The notes under the pieces: model-generated
The model's database searches: none
What the model was told of the DNA's origin: nothing
What the model saw: only the letters and a program-made list of their open reading frames with translations
Origin: Aliikangiella marina
GTDB taxonomy: Bacteria > Pseudomonadota > Gammaproteobacteria > Enterobacterales > Kangiellaceae
Direction of reading: 5' to 3'
NCBI RefSeq assembly: GCF_007004765.1
Contig: NZ_VIKR01000002.1
Coordinates: forward strand, 868,001 to 932,000
DNA length: 64,000 bases
Translations under genes and position numbers: made by a program
Shown: positions 47,451-56,061 of the stretch, in pieces
How the letters are laid out: every line of letters starts with the position of its first letter
Numbering within the stretch: the stretch's first letter is position 1

Positions 47451-48572
47451 CTAAATCGCAATATCGTGGTTAACAATTAAAAATTCCGACAAAGTATTAC
47501 AAACCCTATCGACGTCTTGTTGCGTCATTTCCAAGTGGAATGGAAGTCCCAAAAGCGAATTTGCGACCTGCTTGGCGTGTTTCAAATCACTGGCACATTT
47601 TAGGTGTTGAAAGCCCGAATGTTGGGGAAGAATTGGACAATACCACCTTCTAGTTTCGATATTTTTATTAGCCAAATATTCTTGCACGTCTTTATTAAGC
47701 ACATTATTGCCAAATGTAATAACGAAAGTACTTAATACGTGTTGTGATATATTCGGTTGCGTATTGACTGGGAGTTTGAGCTCATTGATTTGATCGAGAT
47801 ATTTGCTGAGTAACTTTAGTCGAAATGCTTTTTGTTGTTCCCAAAGTGAGAGGCTTGCTAAGCCGACTGCAGCGTGATACTCGCTTTGTTTGGCGTTGCA
47901 TCCTCGGCTTTGATCGACATTTTTAGTCTTTGCATCGATACCAAAATTGCTTGATTGTTTGCACCAAAGGTTATGCGCCCGGTTGTTAGAAACTATCAGC
48001 CCCCCCTCACCGGTAGAAAAACTTTTGGTCGCATGGGTGCTGAATACAGTGATGGTCTTGCAACCGATATTTTGATTACCGAATGCACCAGCAGCATCGA
48101 CGATTACCGGTATATCGGTTTCCGCTACGAATTCGTCCCAGGCAACTTGATTGACTGGTAAGCCGAAAGTAGCAACCGGAATTACTGCGTCGAAAGCCTG
48201 ATGCTTTAGCGCGTCGCATGCAATTTTCGGTGTTAATTGCCATGAGTCCGGATCAATATCAGAGATGATTGGCTGATAGCCGAGGCTCGAAACCGCAGTC
48301 GCGGTAGCCGGGAAAGTAAGTGCAGGTACTAAAATTTTTGCACCACGCTTTAAGTTTAAAGAGCTTATTGCCACTTCAAGTGCGCTTGTGCCACTTGAGG
48401 TAGTCGCAACGAAAGCGTCAGTAAAGTGGCGCTCGAGTTCTTTAGTGAGCTTTTGATTGAGTGGACCGAAATTTGTATACCATCGGTTTTGGTCTATTTG
48501 CCTTAAAAAAGGCAAGAGCATCTCTGCATCGGGCAGTCTTGGTTTTAACAGGTGAACTTTATTTTTTTTCAT
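47451..48572 (-). CDS. DegT/DnrJ/EryC1-type sugar aminotransferase
   Basis: PLP-dependent enzyme that converts a keto-nucleotide-sugar to the amino-sugar, similar to VioA/RffA-type enzymes. The PLP lysine lies in VFSTHATKSFSTGEGGLIVS near residue 176, and ATTSSGTSALEVAI near residue 57 is the cofactor-binding loop. The ATG at 48572 (MKKNKVHLLKPRLPDAE) has AAGG upstream and matches the family start; an ATG nine codons earlier is possible. At 373 residues it is standard. It is the first gene of the five-gene minus-strand island, with a sigma70-like promoter just upstream. Confidence 0.88.
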   Translation of the reverse strand: MKKNKVHLLKPRLPDAEMLLPFLRQIDQNRWYTNFGPLNQKLTKELERHFTDAFVATTSSGTSALEVAISSLNLKRGAKILVPALTFPATATAVSSLGYQPIISDIDPDSWQLTPKIACDALKHQAFDAVIPVATFGLPVNQVAWDEFVAETDIPVIVDAAGAFGNQNIGCKTITVFSTHATKSFSTGEGGLIVSNNRAHNLWCKQSSNFGIDAKTKNVDQSRGCNAKQSEYHAAVGLASLSLWEQQKAFRLKLLSKYLDQINELKLPVNTQPNISQHVLSTFVITFGNNVLNKDVQEYLANKNIETRRWYCPILPQHSGFQHLKCASDLKHAKQVANSLLGLPFHLEMTQQDVDRVCNTLSEFLIVNHDIAI

Positions 48573-48642
48573 AAATTTCGTTACCTTAAGCCGTGACATT
48601 CAAAAGAGTTTTAGAACTTTCTCATTTCTAAGCGTTGCTTTG

Positions 48643-48670
48643 AGTATACGGTAAATAGTTGATTATTCAA
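48643..48670 (-). promoter_or_regulatory. Candidate sigma70 promoter of the glycosylation genes
   Basis: Minus strand: TTGAAT, 16-bp spacer, TATACT. Transcription would start about 60 bp before the aminotransferase ATG. Confidence 0.55.
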
Positions 48671-48861
48671 TAAATAAACAAAAAACATGCCAAAAACAAC
48701 GGATGAAAAGTGCGTCGTAGCGTGCTCGCTCGCGTTAAAAAAAGTTTCTGACAGTTATAACTATTTTTCCAACTTTGGAGGTTAGCAGTTGGCTGACTTT
48801 AACTATTATGTATGAACTTAATGACTCACTGAGAAAAGAAAAAAATCGTTTATCAATAAAG

Positions 48862-48878
48862 TTGGCACACCCATTGCT
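48862..48878 (+). promoter_or_regulatory. Sigma54 promoter of a small RNA
   Basis: TTGGCACACCCATTGCT matches TGGCAC-N5-TTGC fully. No protein gene follows in this direction for over 700 bp; a terminator lies about 215 bp downstream. Confidence 0.8.
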
Positions 48879-48883
48879 TTTAG

Positions 48884-48940
48884 TTAACTAGCCAACATAA
48901 ATGTGAGCGTTGAAAAATCATTACCCATGATAGATCTCCT
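48884..48940 (-). pseudogene. Flagellin 5'-end relic
   Basis: On the minus strand, the Shine-Dalgarno AGGAGA and start ATGGGTAATG match flagellin 1 at 21 of 22 positions. The frame then departs from flagellin and stops after 14 codons (48884). It looks like the 5' end of a lost third flagellin gene, or a copied fragment. Confidence 0.6.
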
Positions 48941-48989
48941 TATGCTTATGTCGGTCACGTTCTTCGGAACATTGCTATAGCTTAAGGCT

Positions 48990-49064
48990 TAGGTTGCTGA
49001 GAACAGCTTATTTCAAGGGCTACAGCGCGAAGATTAAAGGCGAGTGGTTGCTGAGAACAACCAC
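48990..49064 (+). repeat. Two CTGAGAA-loop inverted repeats in the small-RNA region
   Basis: TAGGTTG-CTGAGAA-CAGCTTA (48990-49010) and GTGGTTG-CTGAGAA-CAACCAC (49044-49064). The second stem is perfect. The first pairs fully only as + strand RNA, through two G-U pairs. Confidence 0.8.
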
Positions 49065-49091
49065 ATTGCACTTAAACTTCAGTCGTACGGT

Positions 49092-49122
49092 AAGGGGTCG
49101 TAAAGCGACCCCTTTCTCTTTT
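49092..49122 (+). terminator. Intrinsic terminator of the small RNA
   Basis: AAGGGGTCG, loop TAAAG, CGACCCCTT: a perfect 9-bp stem followed by the pyrimidine run TTCTCTTTTCT. Confidence 0.8.
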
Positions 49123-49624
49123 CTGCAAGTCTGATTTTTTCTTCCGGTAAATTACTTGCCGCAAACTAAGGCAAATGTTTGCCACTCTTATTTCCGCTAA
49201 TTGAGATACAAGCCAGTTGAGTGAAGCAGTAGACTCAACGATAAGGCTGTCGAAACAAATGAATAATCTGGAATAGAATAGAAGCGGGTCAAGATGTCGG
49301 CATTTTTTTGACTAATCGAAGAATTACCGTGATTAAATGTATGAAAAAATGATGATTTTTATTTGTAAACGAATTGTAAATAGGAAGTAAACTTTGATTA
49401 CTTTTTTGTAATGCTTCGACCAGTTTAACTTTTTTACGGTCGCAACTACTTGATTTTATGAGAAAAAAAACACTGTATAAAAACTATTCTTTTTTATAAG
49501 AAATTATTTAGTGACAATTCTTTGACAAATAAAATACCCTCTACTAAAACTTAGGCTATATGATTAATTTTTATATGTTTTTGGTCAATTGTTGTTCGAT
49601 ACCAGGTTCTAAGGGATGGTAAAA
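49123..49624 (+). other. AT-rich upstream region of flrA
   Basis: About 500 bp without a supportable gene. The only site seen is a possible flrA promoter (entered separately). A TGTTTGCCAC sequence near 49169 also occurs upstream of flagellin 1 near 38508, which fits the idea that this stretch derives from a flagellin upstream region. Confidence 0.4.
49522..49550 (+). promoter_or_regulatory. Candidate sigma70 promoter of flrA
   Basis: Perfect -35 TTGACA, 17-bp spacer, weak -10 TAAAAC. A sigma70 promoter for the top-level regulator is expected in this hierarchy. Confidence 0.35.
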
Positions 49625-51073
49625 ATGGTAGAAAACAAAAAGCTGTTAATAATCGATGATAATAAAGAACGTAGTCACGACTTAAAAACAGTCTTTGATT
49701 TTATTGGTGAGGAATGCCAAGAAGCAAACAGCAAAAATTGGCAAGACGTTTTTTCGCCAGTCGATTCACTTATTGGTGTATTGATAGGTGAAGCTTCTCA
49801 TTATCGAGACATTGTCGGCTTGATAGAGAAAATAAGCTCACTCGATTCCACAATGCCTGTATTGCTGTTAGATGATGTTCAAATGACAGGTAACATTTCT
49901 CAAAAGCTATCCCGCCAAATTGTTGGAAGACTCAGCTGGCCATTAAAACAAAGCGAAGTACTTGAAGTTATTCATTCTTGTCAGTATTGCAGAGATAACC
50001 AACATGCTTTCAGTGAAGAGAACAAATCACTTGAGTTATTTCGAAGCATGGTCGGCCAAAGCGAAGCCATGCAAGAAATTCGAAAGCTTATTGAACAAGT
50101 CGCCTCAACTGACGCGAGCGTGTTAATTACGGGTGAGTCTGGAACAGGGAAAGAAGTCGCTGCTCGGAATCTACATTATTTGTCCGATCGTTCAGATAAA
50201 CCTTTTGTTCCGATCAACTGTGGCGCAATTCCCGCCGAACTTTTAGAGAGTGAATTGTTTGGTCATGAAAAAGGGGCTTTTACTGGCGCCTTGACCGCGA
50301 GAAAAGGACGCTTCGAACTTGCGCAAGGTGGCACAATTTTTCTCGATGAGATTGGCGATATGCCACTGCCAATGCAGGTGAAGCTGTTAAGAGTTTTGCA
50401 AGAGAAAACGTTTGAGAGAGTTGGTAGCAACCAACCAATCCAAGCGGACGTTAGAATCATTGCGGCAACCCACCGAGAGTTAGAACAAGAAGTAAAGGAA
50501 AACCGATTTCGAGAAGACCTCTTTTATCGCTTAAACGTTTTTCCGATCGAAATGCCTGCGTTACGTGATCGAGCAAGTGATATTCCTCTGTTGGTTAACG
50601 AGTTAGTTGCTCGTCTTGAAAACGATCAAAGAGGTTCTGTAAGACTCAGCCCTAATGCCATTCAATCGCTCATGCAAAGTCCATGGCCAGGTAATGTTAG
50701 AGAATTGGCCAACCTTATCGAAAGATTGTGTATTCTTTATCCCTATGGCGTTGTTGACTTAAAAGACTTACCGACAGACTATCAAAACAAAGAAGGAATC
50801 GATTCTTATCCTGAACCAGAGCTCGCTGAACGACGCGCCAAAGTTCAAGAAACTACAGCGGTCGCTCCGTTAGCTGGCCCATCTCCACTGGCGAACCTTC
50901 CAGAAAGCGGTGTTAATTTAAAAGAGTTTGTAGCAAAGCTGGAAATTTCTTACATCGAGCAAGCTCTCGCAGAAGAGGACTGGGTTGTTGCGCGAGCAGC
51001 AAAAAGATTAGGTATGCGCAGGACCACCCTCGTTGAAAAAATGCGTAAGTACGATCTCCAAAAGGCTAGCTAG
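49625..51073 (+). CDS. flrA: Sigma54-dependent flagellar master regulator FlrA/FleQ
   Basis: Top-level activator of sigma54 flagellar promoters. The N-terminal FleQ-type receiver-like domain ([16 protein letters not shown]) lacks a clear phosphoacceptor. The AAA+ domain has Walker A GESGTGKE, the sigma54 contact loop GAFTGA, and [13 protein letters not shown], and a C-terminal Fis-type helix-turn-helix ends [19 protein letters not shown]. The ATG at 49625 is chosen because AAGGG lies at proper distance; an ATG three codons upstream overlaps that site. It gives 482 residues. FleQ homologues bind c-di-GMP; whether this one does cannot be told. Confidence 0.93.
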   Translation: MVENKKLLIIDDNKERSHDLKTVFDFIGEECQEANSKNWQDVFSPVDSLIGVLIGEASHYRDIVGLIEKISSLDSTMPVLLLDDVQMTGNISQKLSRQIVGRLSWPLKQSEVLEVIHSCQYCRDNQHAFSEENKSLELFRSMVGQSEAMQEIRKLIEQVASTDASVLITGESGTGKEVAARNLHYLSDRSDKPFVPINCGAIPAELLESELFGHEKGAFTGALTARKGRFELAQGGTIFLDEIGDMPLPMQVKLLRVLQEKTFERVGSNQPIQADVRIIAATHRELEQEVKENRFREDLFYRLNVFPIEMPALRDRASDIPLLVNELVARLENDQRGSVRLSPNAIQSLMQSPWPGNVRELANLIERLCILYPYGVVDLKDLPTDYQNKEGIDSYPEPELAERRAKVQETTAVAPLAGPSPLANLPESGVNLKEFVAKLEISYIEQALAEEDWVVARAAKRLGMRRTTLVEKMRKYDLQKAS

Positions 51074-51164
51074 CCGCGCTGCTTTTCCCGGCAAATAATT
51101 GACACATCCCCGTTTACTTTTTATAAAAGCGCTCTATCTATCTGAAAAATAACAATAATAAAAA

Positions 51165-51181
51165 TAGGCACACTAATTGCT
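51165..51181 (+). promoter_or_regulatory. Sigma54 promoter of flrBC-fliE operon
   Basis: TAGGCACACTAATTGCT: GG and GC at the strict -24/-12 distance and an otherwise good match, 130 bp before the flrB ATG. It is presumably activated by FlrA. Confidence 0.8.
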
Positions 51182-51310
51182 TTATCTCTAGTTAAACAGT
51201 CAATAGGAAAATTTATTGACGCTCTTGAGTATCCTACGAGCTAACGAACTGATGGTTCAAAGTTCACAGGCTCGTTGAAATACAATAGAAAATTTTACAG
51301 AGAGGTAGCG

Positions 51311-52672
51311 ATGCCACAAGCGAGTAGTCAGGCGACAAATCACAACCTATTGTCTCAACAGGCAAAAATAAATGCTGTTAACGGAAAAGCAAAGTCATTC
51401 GATAACGATTTCGATTCTGCCAGCAAAAATTCAACAAGCAACAATGCAGATGAAGTGGTTTTAGAAAATGGTGTTCAATTGAAGTCAGTTATGTCTGAAC
51501 TAAACAGGCTCTCTCAATCATTCGTTCATTCCTATCAGTCTCTTGAGTCACAAGTTGAAAAACTCAACGGGCAATTACAAAGCGAAGTTGCAGAGAAACG
51601 AAACGCTATTGAAGAGAACCAGCAGTTACTGGTTGAAAAAGCCTCTTTATCTGATCGATTACAAAACTTGTTAGCAGTTATGCCTGCTGGCGTGGTCGTT
51701 ATCGACGGCAAAGGTTTAGTCAGAGATTGCAATGCCATGGCTGTCGATATTCTTGGCCGTCCGCTTCTGGGAGAAAGTTGGTTAACGGTAATTAATCGCG
51801 CGTTCGATCCTCAGGCTGACGATGGCCACCAAGTCTCCTTAAAAGATGGTCGCAAGATACATATTGAAACGCGAGCACTGGATTCTGAGCCTGGCCAAAT
51901 AATTGTTTTAACCGATCTCACTAAAACGCGTCAGCTTCAAGCAGAGCTGAGTCAACAACAAAAACTATCTAGCATGGGTAAGATGATTGCCTCTTTAGCA
52001 CATCAAATTAGAACACCACTTTCTGCGGCAATTTTATACGGTTCGCATCTTAAAAATGAAGATCTTGGCAAACAAGTCAAACAGCAATTTAGTGACAATT
52101 TAATGGAACGTCTTCATTTTATAGAGCGTCAAGTTAATGACATGCTTAATTTTATGAAGGGTGAAAGAAAACAAAAAGCTGAATTGTCGGTGACTGATTT
52201 GTTTATGCAGTTACAAATGATGAGTGAAGAATTACCGCAAAATGTTCAGTTTTCTATTAGCGATAATAATTATGGTAATGCTTCGATTATGGGAGATAAG
52301 GACTCATTGTTGGGAGCCTTAATGAATCTAGTGGTTAATGCCTGTGATGCCTGTTGCGATAAAGATGACATAAAAATAACTGTCAAATTTGTGATATCAC
52401 ATCGATTAGAAATTTCTGTTGAGGATAATGGTCACGGAATTTCAAAAGCAATAAAAGATAAGATTTTTGAACCTTTTGTGACGAGTAAAAGTAATGGTAA
52501 TGGCTTGGGGTTAGCGATCGTGCACGGAGTAATTATCGATCATGGTGGACAAATAAAAGTAGAGTCTGAAGAAAGCAAAGGAACTCAATTTTTTATTTGT
52601 TTACCTCTGCATAAATCTTTAAGTGCAGTTAGTAACAGAGAAACTCAAGCGGAGGTGAAACATGAACTCTAG
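51311..52672 (+). CDS. flrB: Flagellar sensor histidine kinase FlrB/FleS
   Basis: Cytoplasmic kinase that phosphorylates FlrC. A coiled coil (about 75-120) and a PAS domain (about 128-215, LLAVMPAGVVVIDGKGLVRDCN) precede the HisKA motif LAHQIRTPLSAAILYG near residue 229 and the HATPase boxes VNACDACCDKDD, EDNGHGISK and NGNGLGLAIVHG. No membrane helix is seen. The ATG follows AGAGGTAGCG and is preferred over a TTG 12 codons upstream. It has 453 residues. Confidence 0.93.
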   Translation: MPQASSQATNHNLLSQQAKINAVNGKAKSFDNDFDSASKNSTSNNADEVVLENGVQLKSVMSELNRLSQSFVHSYQSLESQVEKLNGQLQSEVAEKRNAIEENQQLLVEKASLSDRLQNLLAVMPAGVVVIDGKGLVRDCNAMAVDILGRPLLGESWLTVINRAFDPQADDGHQVSLKDGRKIHIETRALDSEPGQIIVLTDLTKTRQLQAELSQQQKLSSMGKMIASLAHQIRTPLSAAILYGSHLKNEDLGKQVKQQFSDNLMERLHFIERQVNDMLNFMKGERKQKAELSVTDLFMQLQMMSEELPQNVQFSISDNNYGNASIMGDKDSLLGALMNLVVNACDACCDKDDIKITVKFVISHRLEISVEDNGHGISKAIKDKIFEPFVTSKSNGNGLGLAIVHGVIIDHGGQIKVESEESKGTQFFICLPLHKSLSAVSNRETQAEVKHEL

Positions 52673-54014
52673 TGTTCTTGTTGTAGAAGATGATCAGGTA
52701 CTCAGGGATGCGTTATGTGCAAGCTTAGAAGTCAATGGTTACCAGACCATTCCTGCCGATTGCGGTGAGTCTGCATTGAACTTACTCAGTGGTGATAGCT
52801 TACCCGATATGGTGGTCACTGATATTCAGATGGGAAATGTGAGCGGTATCGATCTCTTAAGAAATTTGCGCCGCCGCAGTACCAATCTTCCCGTCATCCT
52901 AATGACTGCATACGGTGATGTCTCTGACGCTGTTGAAGCGATGCGGTTAGGTGCGTGTGACTATCTGCAAAAACCATTTGAAGCGGGAAAGCTTACTCAT
53001 CTTATTGAGAACTATTTACCTAAGACAGTAACGTCACAAGTTATTATCGAGGACCCTGCGAGTCAAGCGGTCTTTGGATATGCAGAGAAAATTGCTAAAA
53101 CGGATTCGACCGTTTTGTTACATGGACCGAGTGGTGCAGGCAAAGAAGTTATGGCACGATTTATACACCGCAACTCTTCCCGCAGCGAGTATCCGTTTGT
53201 TGCCATCAATTGTGCTGCAATTCCTGAAAATATGTTGGAGGCAACATTATTCGGTTATGAGAAAGGCGCATTTACCGGTGCACATCAAGCAAACCCAGGA
53301 AAGTTCGAGCAAGCTCAAAATGGAACCTTACTATTAGATGAAATTTCTGAAATGGACCTTGGGTTACAAGCCAAAATTTTACGGGTTATCCAGGAAAAAG
53401 AAGTTGAGCGACTGGGTGGCAAAAAATCAATAGATTTGGATGTCAGAATTATCGCAACGACAAATAGAGATCTTAAAAGAGAAGTCGCGGAAAAACGTTT
53501 TAGAGAGGATTTATATTATCGACTCAATGTTTTTCCAATTAAATGTTTACCGCTGAAAGAAAGACCTAAAGATATCATACCTTTATTCGAAAGTTTACTG
53601 GCTGCCAATGATAGCGTGCGCCAACGAGGTGGTTTAACCATTAGTCCAGAAGCTAAGGCAAAATTGGTCAGTTATGCTTGGCCTGGTAATGTCCGCGAGC
53701 TCGACAACTTAGTGCAAAGAGTTGCAGTGCTCGCTGCAGATAACTTGGTTATGGCTGATGATATCTGTTTTGAAAATGAGGTCTTGGGAAATACCAATGA
53801 ATCATCAGACAACGAAGTTCAAAGTGACGGGCAGTTAGGTAGTGACTTACAGCACCACGAGTTTCAACTGATTATTGAAGCTTTTAACACTTATAACGGC
53901 AAGAAAAAAGATATTGCAGAGGGGCTTGGTATTAGCCCACGAACTTTACGTTATAAACTCGCGAAAATGCGAGAGCTTGGCTACGAGATTCCGAATTGCA
54001 GAGGTAAAAAATGA
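52662..54014 (+). CDS. flrC: Sigma54-dependent flagellar response regulator FlrC/FleR
   Basis: Activator of the hook/basal-body sigma54 genes. The receiver domain has VVEDDQ, phosphoacceptor D in MVVTDIQMG, T in LMTAYGD and K in YLQKPF. The AAA+ domain has GPSGAGKEV, GAFTGA and [15 protein letters not shown], and a Fis-type HTH ends ISPRTLRYKLAKMRE. It overlaps flrB by 11 bp with GGAGG before the ATG, and its stop overlaps the fliE ATG. At 450 residues it is typical. In context it should act at flgB, flgA and possibly the small-RNA promoter. Confidence 0.94.
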   Translation: MNSSVLVVEDDQVLRDALCASLEVNGYQTIPADCGESALNLLSGDSLPDMVVTDIQMGNVSGIDLLRNLRRRSTNLPVILMTAYGDVSDAVEAMRLGACDYLQKPFEAGKLTHLIENYLPKTVTSQVIIEDPASQAVFGYAEKIAKTDSTVLLHGPSGAGKEVMARFIHRNSSRSEYPFVAINCAAIPENMLEATLFGYEKGAFTGAHQANPGKFEQAQNGTLLLDEISEMDLGLQAKILRVIQEKEVERLGGKKSIDLDVRIIATTNRDLKREVAEKRFREDLYYRLNVFPIKCLPLKERPKDIIPLFESLLAANDSVRQRGGLTISPEAKAKLVSYAWPGNVRELDNLVQRVAVLAADNLVMADDICFENEVLGNTNESSDNEVQSDGQLGSDLQHHEFQLIIEAFNTYNGKKKDIAEGLGISPRTLRYKLAKMRELGYEIPNCRGKK

Positions 54015-54352
54015 AAACAGGCATAGATCAAAATTTAATATTAGCGCAAATGCAGCGATTAAATCAGCTGGCAAAATCTGGTTCTAATGTTGCGCCGAGC
54101 AGCGCTGTTTCAGAGACGCAAGGCACGACCAATCAATTCGGTAATGTATTGACCAACGCAATCAATACAGTGAATAAATATCAGCAAGCATCTTCACAGG
54201 CAGCTGCAAGCGTGGAAACTGGAGATGGTGGTGCCAGTCTAGTTAAAGCCGTTATCGCCTCACAAAAAGCAAATGTTGCTTTTCAAGCCACGGTGCAAGT
54301 ACGAAATAGAGTAGTGTCGGCTTATCAAGATATTATGAATATGCCAATTTAA
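54011..54352 (+). CDS. fliE: Flagellar hook-basal body protein FliE
   Basis: Rod-MS ring junction protein. It is 113 residues long, with the C-terminal GDGGASLVKAVIASQKANVAF and VRNRVVSAYQDIMNMPI segment conserved in the family. The ATG overlaps the flrC stop (ATGA), which ties basal-body genes to the flrBC transcript. Confidence 0.95.
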   Translation: MKTGIDQNLILAQMQRLNQLAKSGSNVAPSSAVSETQGTTNQFGNVLTNAINTVNKYQQASSQAAASVETGDGGASLVKAVIASQKANVAFQATVQVRNRVVSAYQDIMNMPI

Positions 54353-54378
54353 GTTTAATTTAGAATAAAGGTGTTACT

Positions 54379-56061
54379 GTGGCAGACACAGCTTCAACAA
54401 ATTTAGTCGAACTCGATTCTCCCTCATCACCGGGTATATTACCTGGTATGACTAGTTTGGCGCCGCTAAAACAAGTCGGTATTTTAATCGCGATTGCGGC
54501 CAGCATTGCGCTAGGTGTTTTTATCGCACTTTGGTCAAATGACCCGCCAATGCGTCCCTTGGAAAATATGTCGCCAGAATCTTCGATGGATGTTATCAAT
54601 TATTTAGAACAACAACAGATTAAATATGATATTGATAATTTAGGAAGAATTTTAGTCCCACAAAGCGGTTATCAACGCATACAAATGGAACTAGGTTCGC
54701 AAGGGATCGAAGTACAAAATAACATGGATGATCCTTACTTAAAAAAGGATTCAGGTTTTGGCGTTTCTCAGAGAATGGAGCAAGCACGCTTGCTGAGAAA
54801 TCAAGAAATACGTTTGACCAATACCCTCCAACAATTTAACGGCGTCAAAGCGGTTAAGGTACACTTGGCGATACCGAGAGAAAGCTCATTTATTAAGAAC
54901 CGACGTAAGCCAAGCGCGTCGGTGTTGTTAAATCTGTTTTCGCGCGGTGGCTTATCCGATGAACAAATTGATGCGATGGTTGATTTAGTTTCGGGAAGTA
55001 TTCCCAACTTGGAAAGAAATCGAGTAACGATTACCGATCAATTTGGTCGTTTGTATCACTCAGGCAGTATGACTGAAAGCAGTCGTCAAACTTCCAAAGA
55101 ATTAAAAATCGTTCGTGAAAGGCAAGCGGATATTAAGAGTCGGATCGAGGAAATTTTAACACCATTGGTTGGGGCTACCGCCTATACAGTTCAAGTGAAT
55201 GTTGATATGGACTTCACTCAAAAAGAACAAACTTTACAGACTTTCAACCCTGATTTACCGGCAGTGAGAAGCGAACGTACTATTGATGATTCGAGGACCG
55301 CTGCGGCTGTCGCTGGTGTACCGGGTGCCTTAACCAATCAACCTCCAGGCGCCGCCAATATTCCGGCGACCAATCCACCCGCTGGTGGAGATAACCAACC
55401 AAGCAATGCCAACAAACGTCTAGAGGCCGAAAGAAATTTTGAGCTAGATACGACAATAAGTCATATACTTCCACAAGTGGGGGTTATTAACCGTATTAGC
55501 GCATCGATAGGACTGGACCATGTGGCTGATCCGGCGAATCAAGGTCAAAGAATCCCGCGCTCACCGGATGAAATTGCGCGCATAACTCGGTTGGTTCAAG
55601 CGGCAATTGGCTTCAATAATCAACGCGGTGATTTAGTGAGTGTTGAGTCATTCCCGTTTACAACCGGTGAAACTTTGCCCACCCCAGAGCCACCAGCATT
55701 CTACGAGAACGAAATGCTAATGACTTGGTTTCAGCCGCTTTTGGGATTGATTGCATTTCTCATCTTAATATTTGGCGTTTTAAAACCGATGATGCAAAAA
55801 CTTTCAACACCTGCACCGGTTGCTAAAACACCTGAATCGCAAATGGGGGATGACTTAGATTTAGCTGCCCTAACCGACGAGTCGGGTGGTGTCGACGGAT
55901 TAGGTGAAGACCAAGTGATATTAAGTGGGCACGACAATTTAGAACTTCCACCGCCGACGGTTGGTGAAGTGAAAAAACTTGAGCAAGCAAAAGGGGTTGT
56001 TGCGAACAATCCAACGCTCGTAGCACAACTCGTTAAAAGTTGGATAGAAGAAGATGGCTGA
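54379..56061 (+). CDS. fliF: Flagellar MS-ring protein FliF
   Basis: Forms the MS ring in the inner membrane. Two membrane helices lie near residues 32-54 and 455-475. Conserved segments include YLEQQQIKYDID, DPYLKKDSGFGVSQRMEQARL, RESSFIKNRRKPSASVLLNL and LERNRVTITDQFG. The cytoplasmic C-terminus binds FliG. The start is GTG after AAAGGTG. It has 560 residues, standard. Confidence 0.96.
   Translation: MADTASTNLVELDSPSSPGILPGMTSLAPLKQVGILIAIAASIALGVFIALWSNDPPMRPLENMSPESSMDVINYLEQQQIKYDIDNLGRILVPQSGYQRIQMELGSQGIEVQNNMDDPYLKKDSGFGVSQRMEQARLLRNQEIRLTNTLQQFNGVKAVKVHLAIPRESSFIKNRRKPSASVLLNLFSRGGLSDEQIDAMVDLVSGSIPNLERNRVTITDQFGRLYHSGSMTESSRQTSKELKIVRERQADIKSRIEEILTPLVGATAYTVQVNVDMDFTQKEQTLQTFNPDLPAVRSERTIDDSRTAAAVAGVPGALTNQPPGAANIPATNPPAGGDNQPSNANKRLEAERNFELDTTISHILPQVGVINRISASIGLDHVADPANQGQRIPRSPDEIARITRLVQAAIGFNNQRGDLVSVESFPFTTGETLPTPEPPAFYENEMLMTWFQPLLGLIAFLILIFGVLKPMMQKLSTPAPVAKTPESQMGDDLDLAALTDESGGVDGLGEDQVILSGHDNLELPPPTVGEVKKLEQAKGVVANNPTLVAQLVKSWIEEDG

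Larger units (their letters stand above)
48889..49122 (+). ncRNA. Predicted sigma54-dependent antisense small RNA
   Basis: Bounded by a consensus sigma54 promoter (start predicted near 48889) and an intrinsic terminator ending near 49122, giving about 230 nt with no supported ORF. Bases 48919-48940 are antisense to the flagellin 1 Shine-Dalgarno and first three codons (21 of 22 bases, the exception a G-U pair). Two hairpins, at 48990-49010 (7 bp with two G-U pairs on this strand) and 49044-49064 (perfect GTGGTTG/CAACCAC), display CUGAGAA, the complement of the UUCUCAG loops in both flagellin leaders. The existence of the RNA is inferred, not shown. Confidence 0.6.

Noticed and set aside
48829-48835. 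CTGAGAA just before the small-RNA sigma54 promoter
   Set aside because: No pairing arms and outside the predicted transcript; may be a remnant, but it is not counted as a hairpin.
48927-48980. Small + strand ORF of 17 hydrophobic residues inside the predicted small RNA
   Set aside because: No Shine-Dalgarno precedes it and it coincides with the antisense copy of flagellin start sequence; kept as unlikely.
49168-49183. Minus-strand TGGCAA...TTGC resembling a sigma54 promoter
   Set aside because: The spacer is one base short; sigma54 spacing is strict, and no gene follows it in that direction before the relic.
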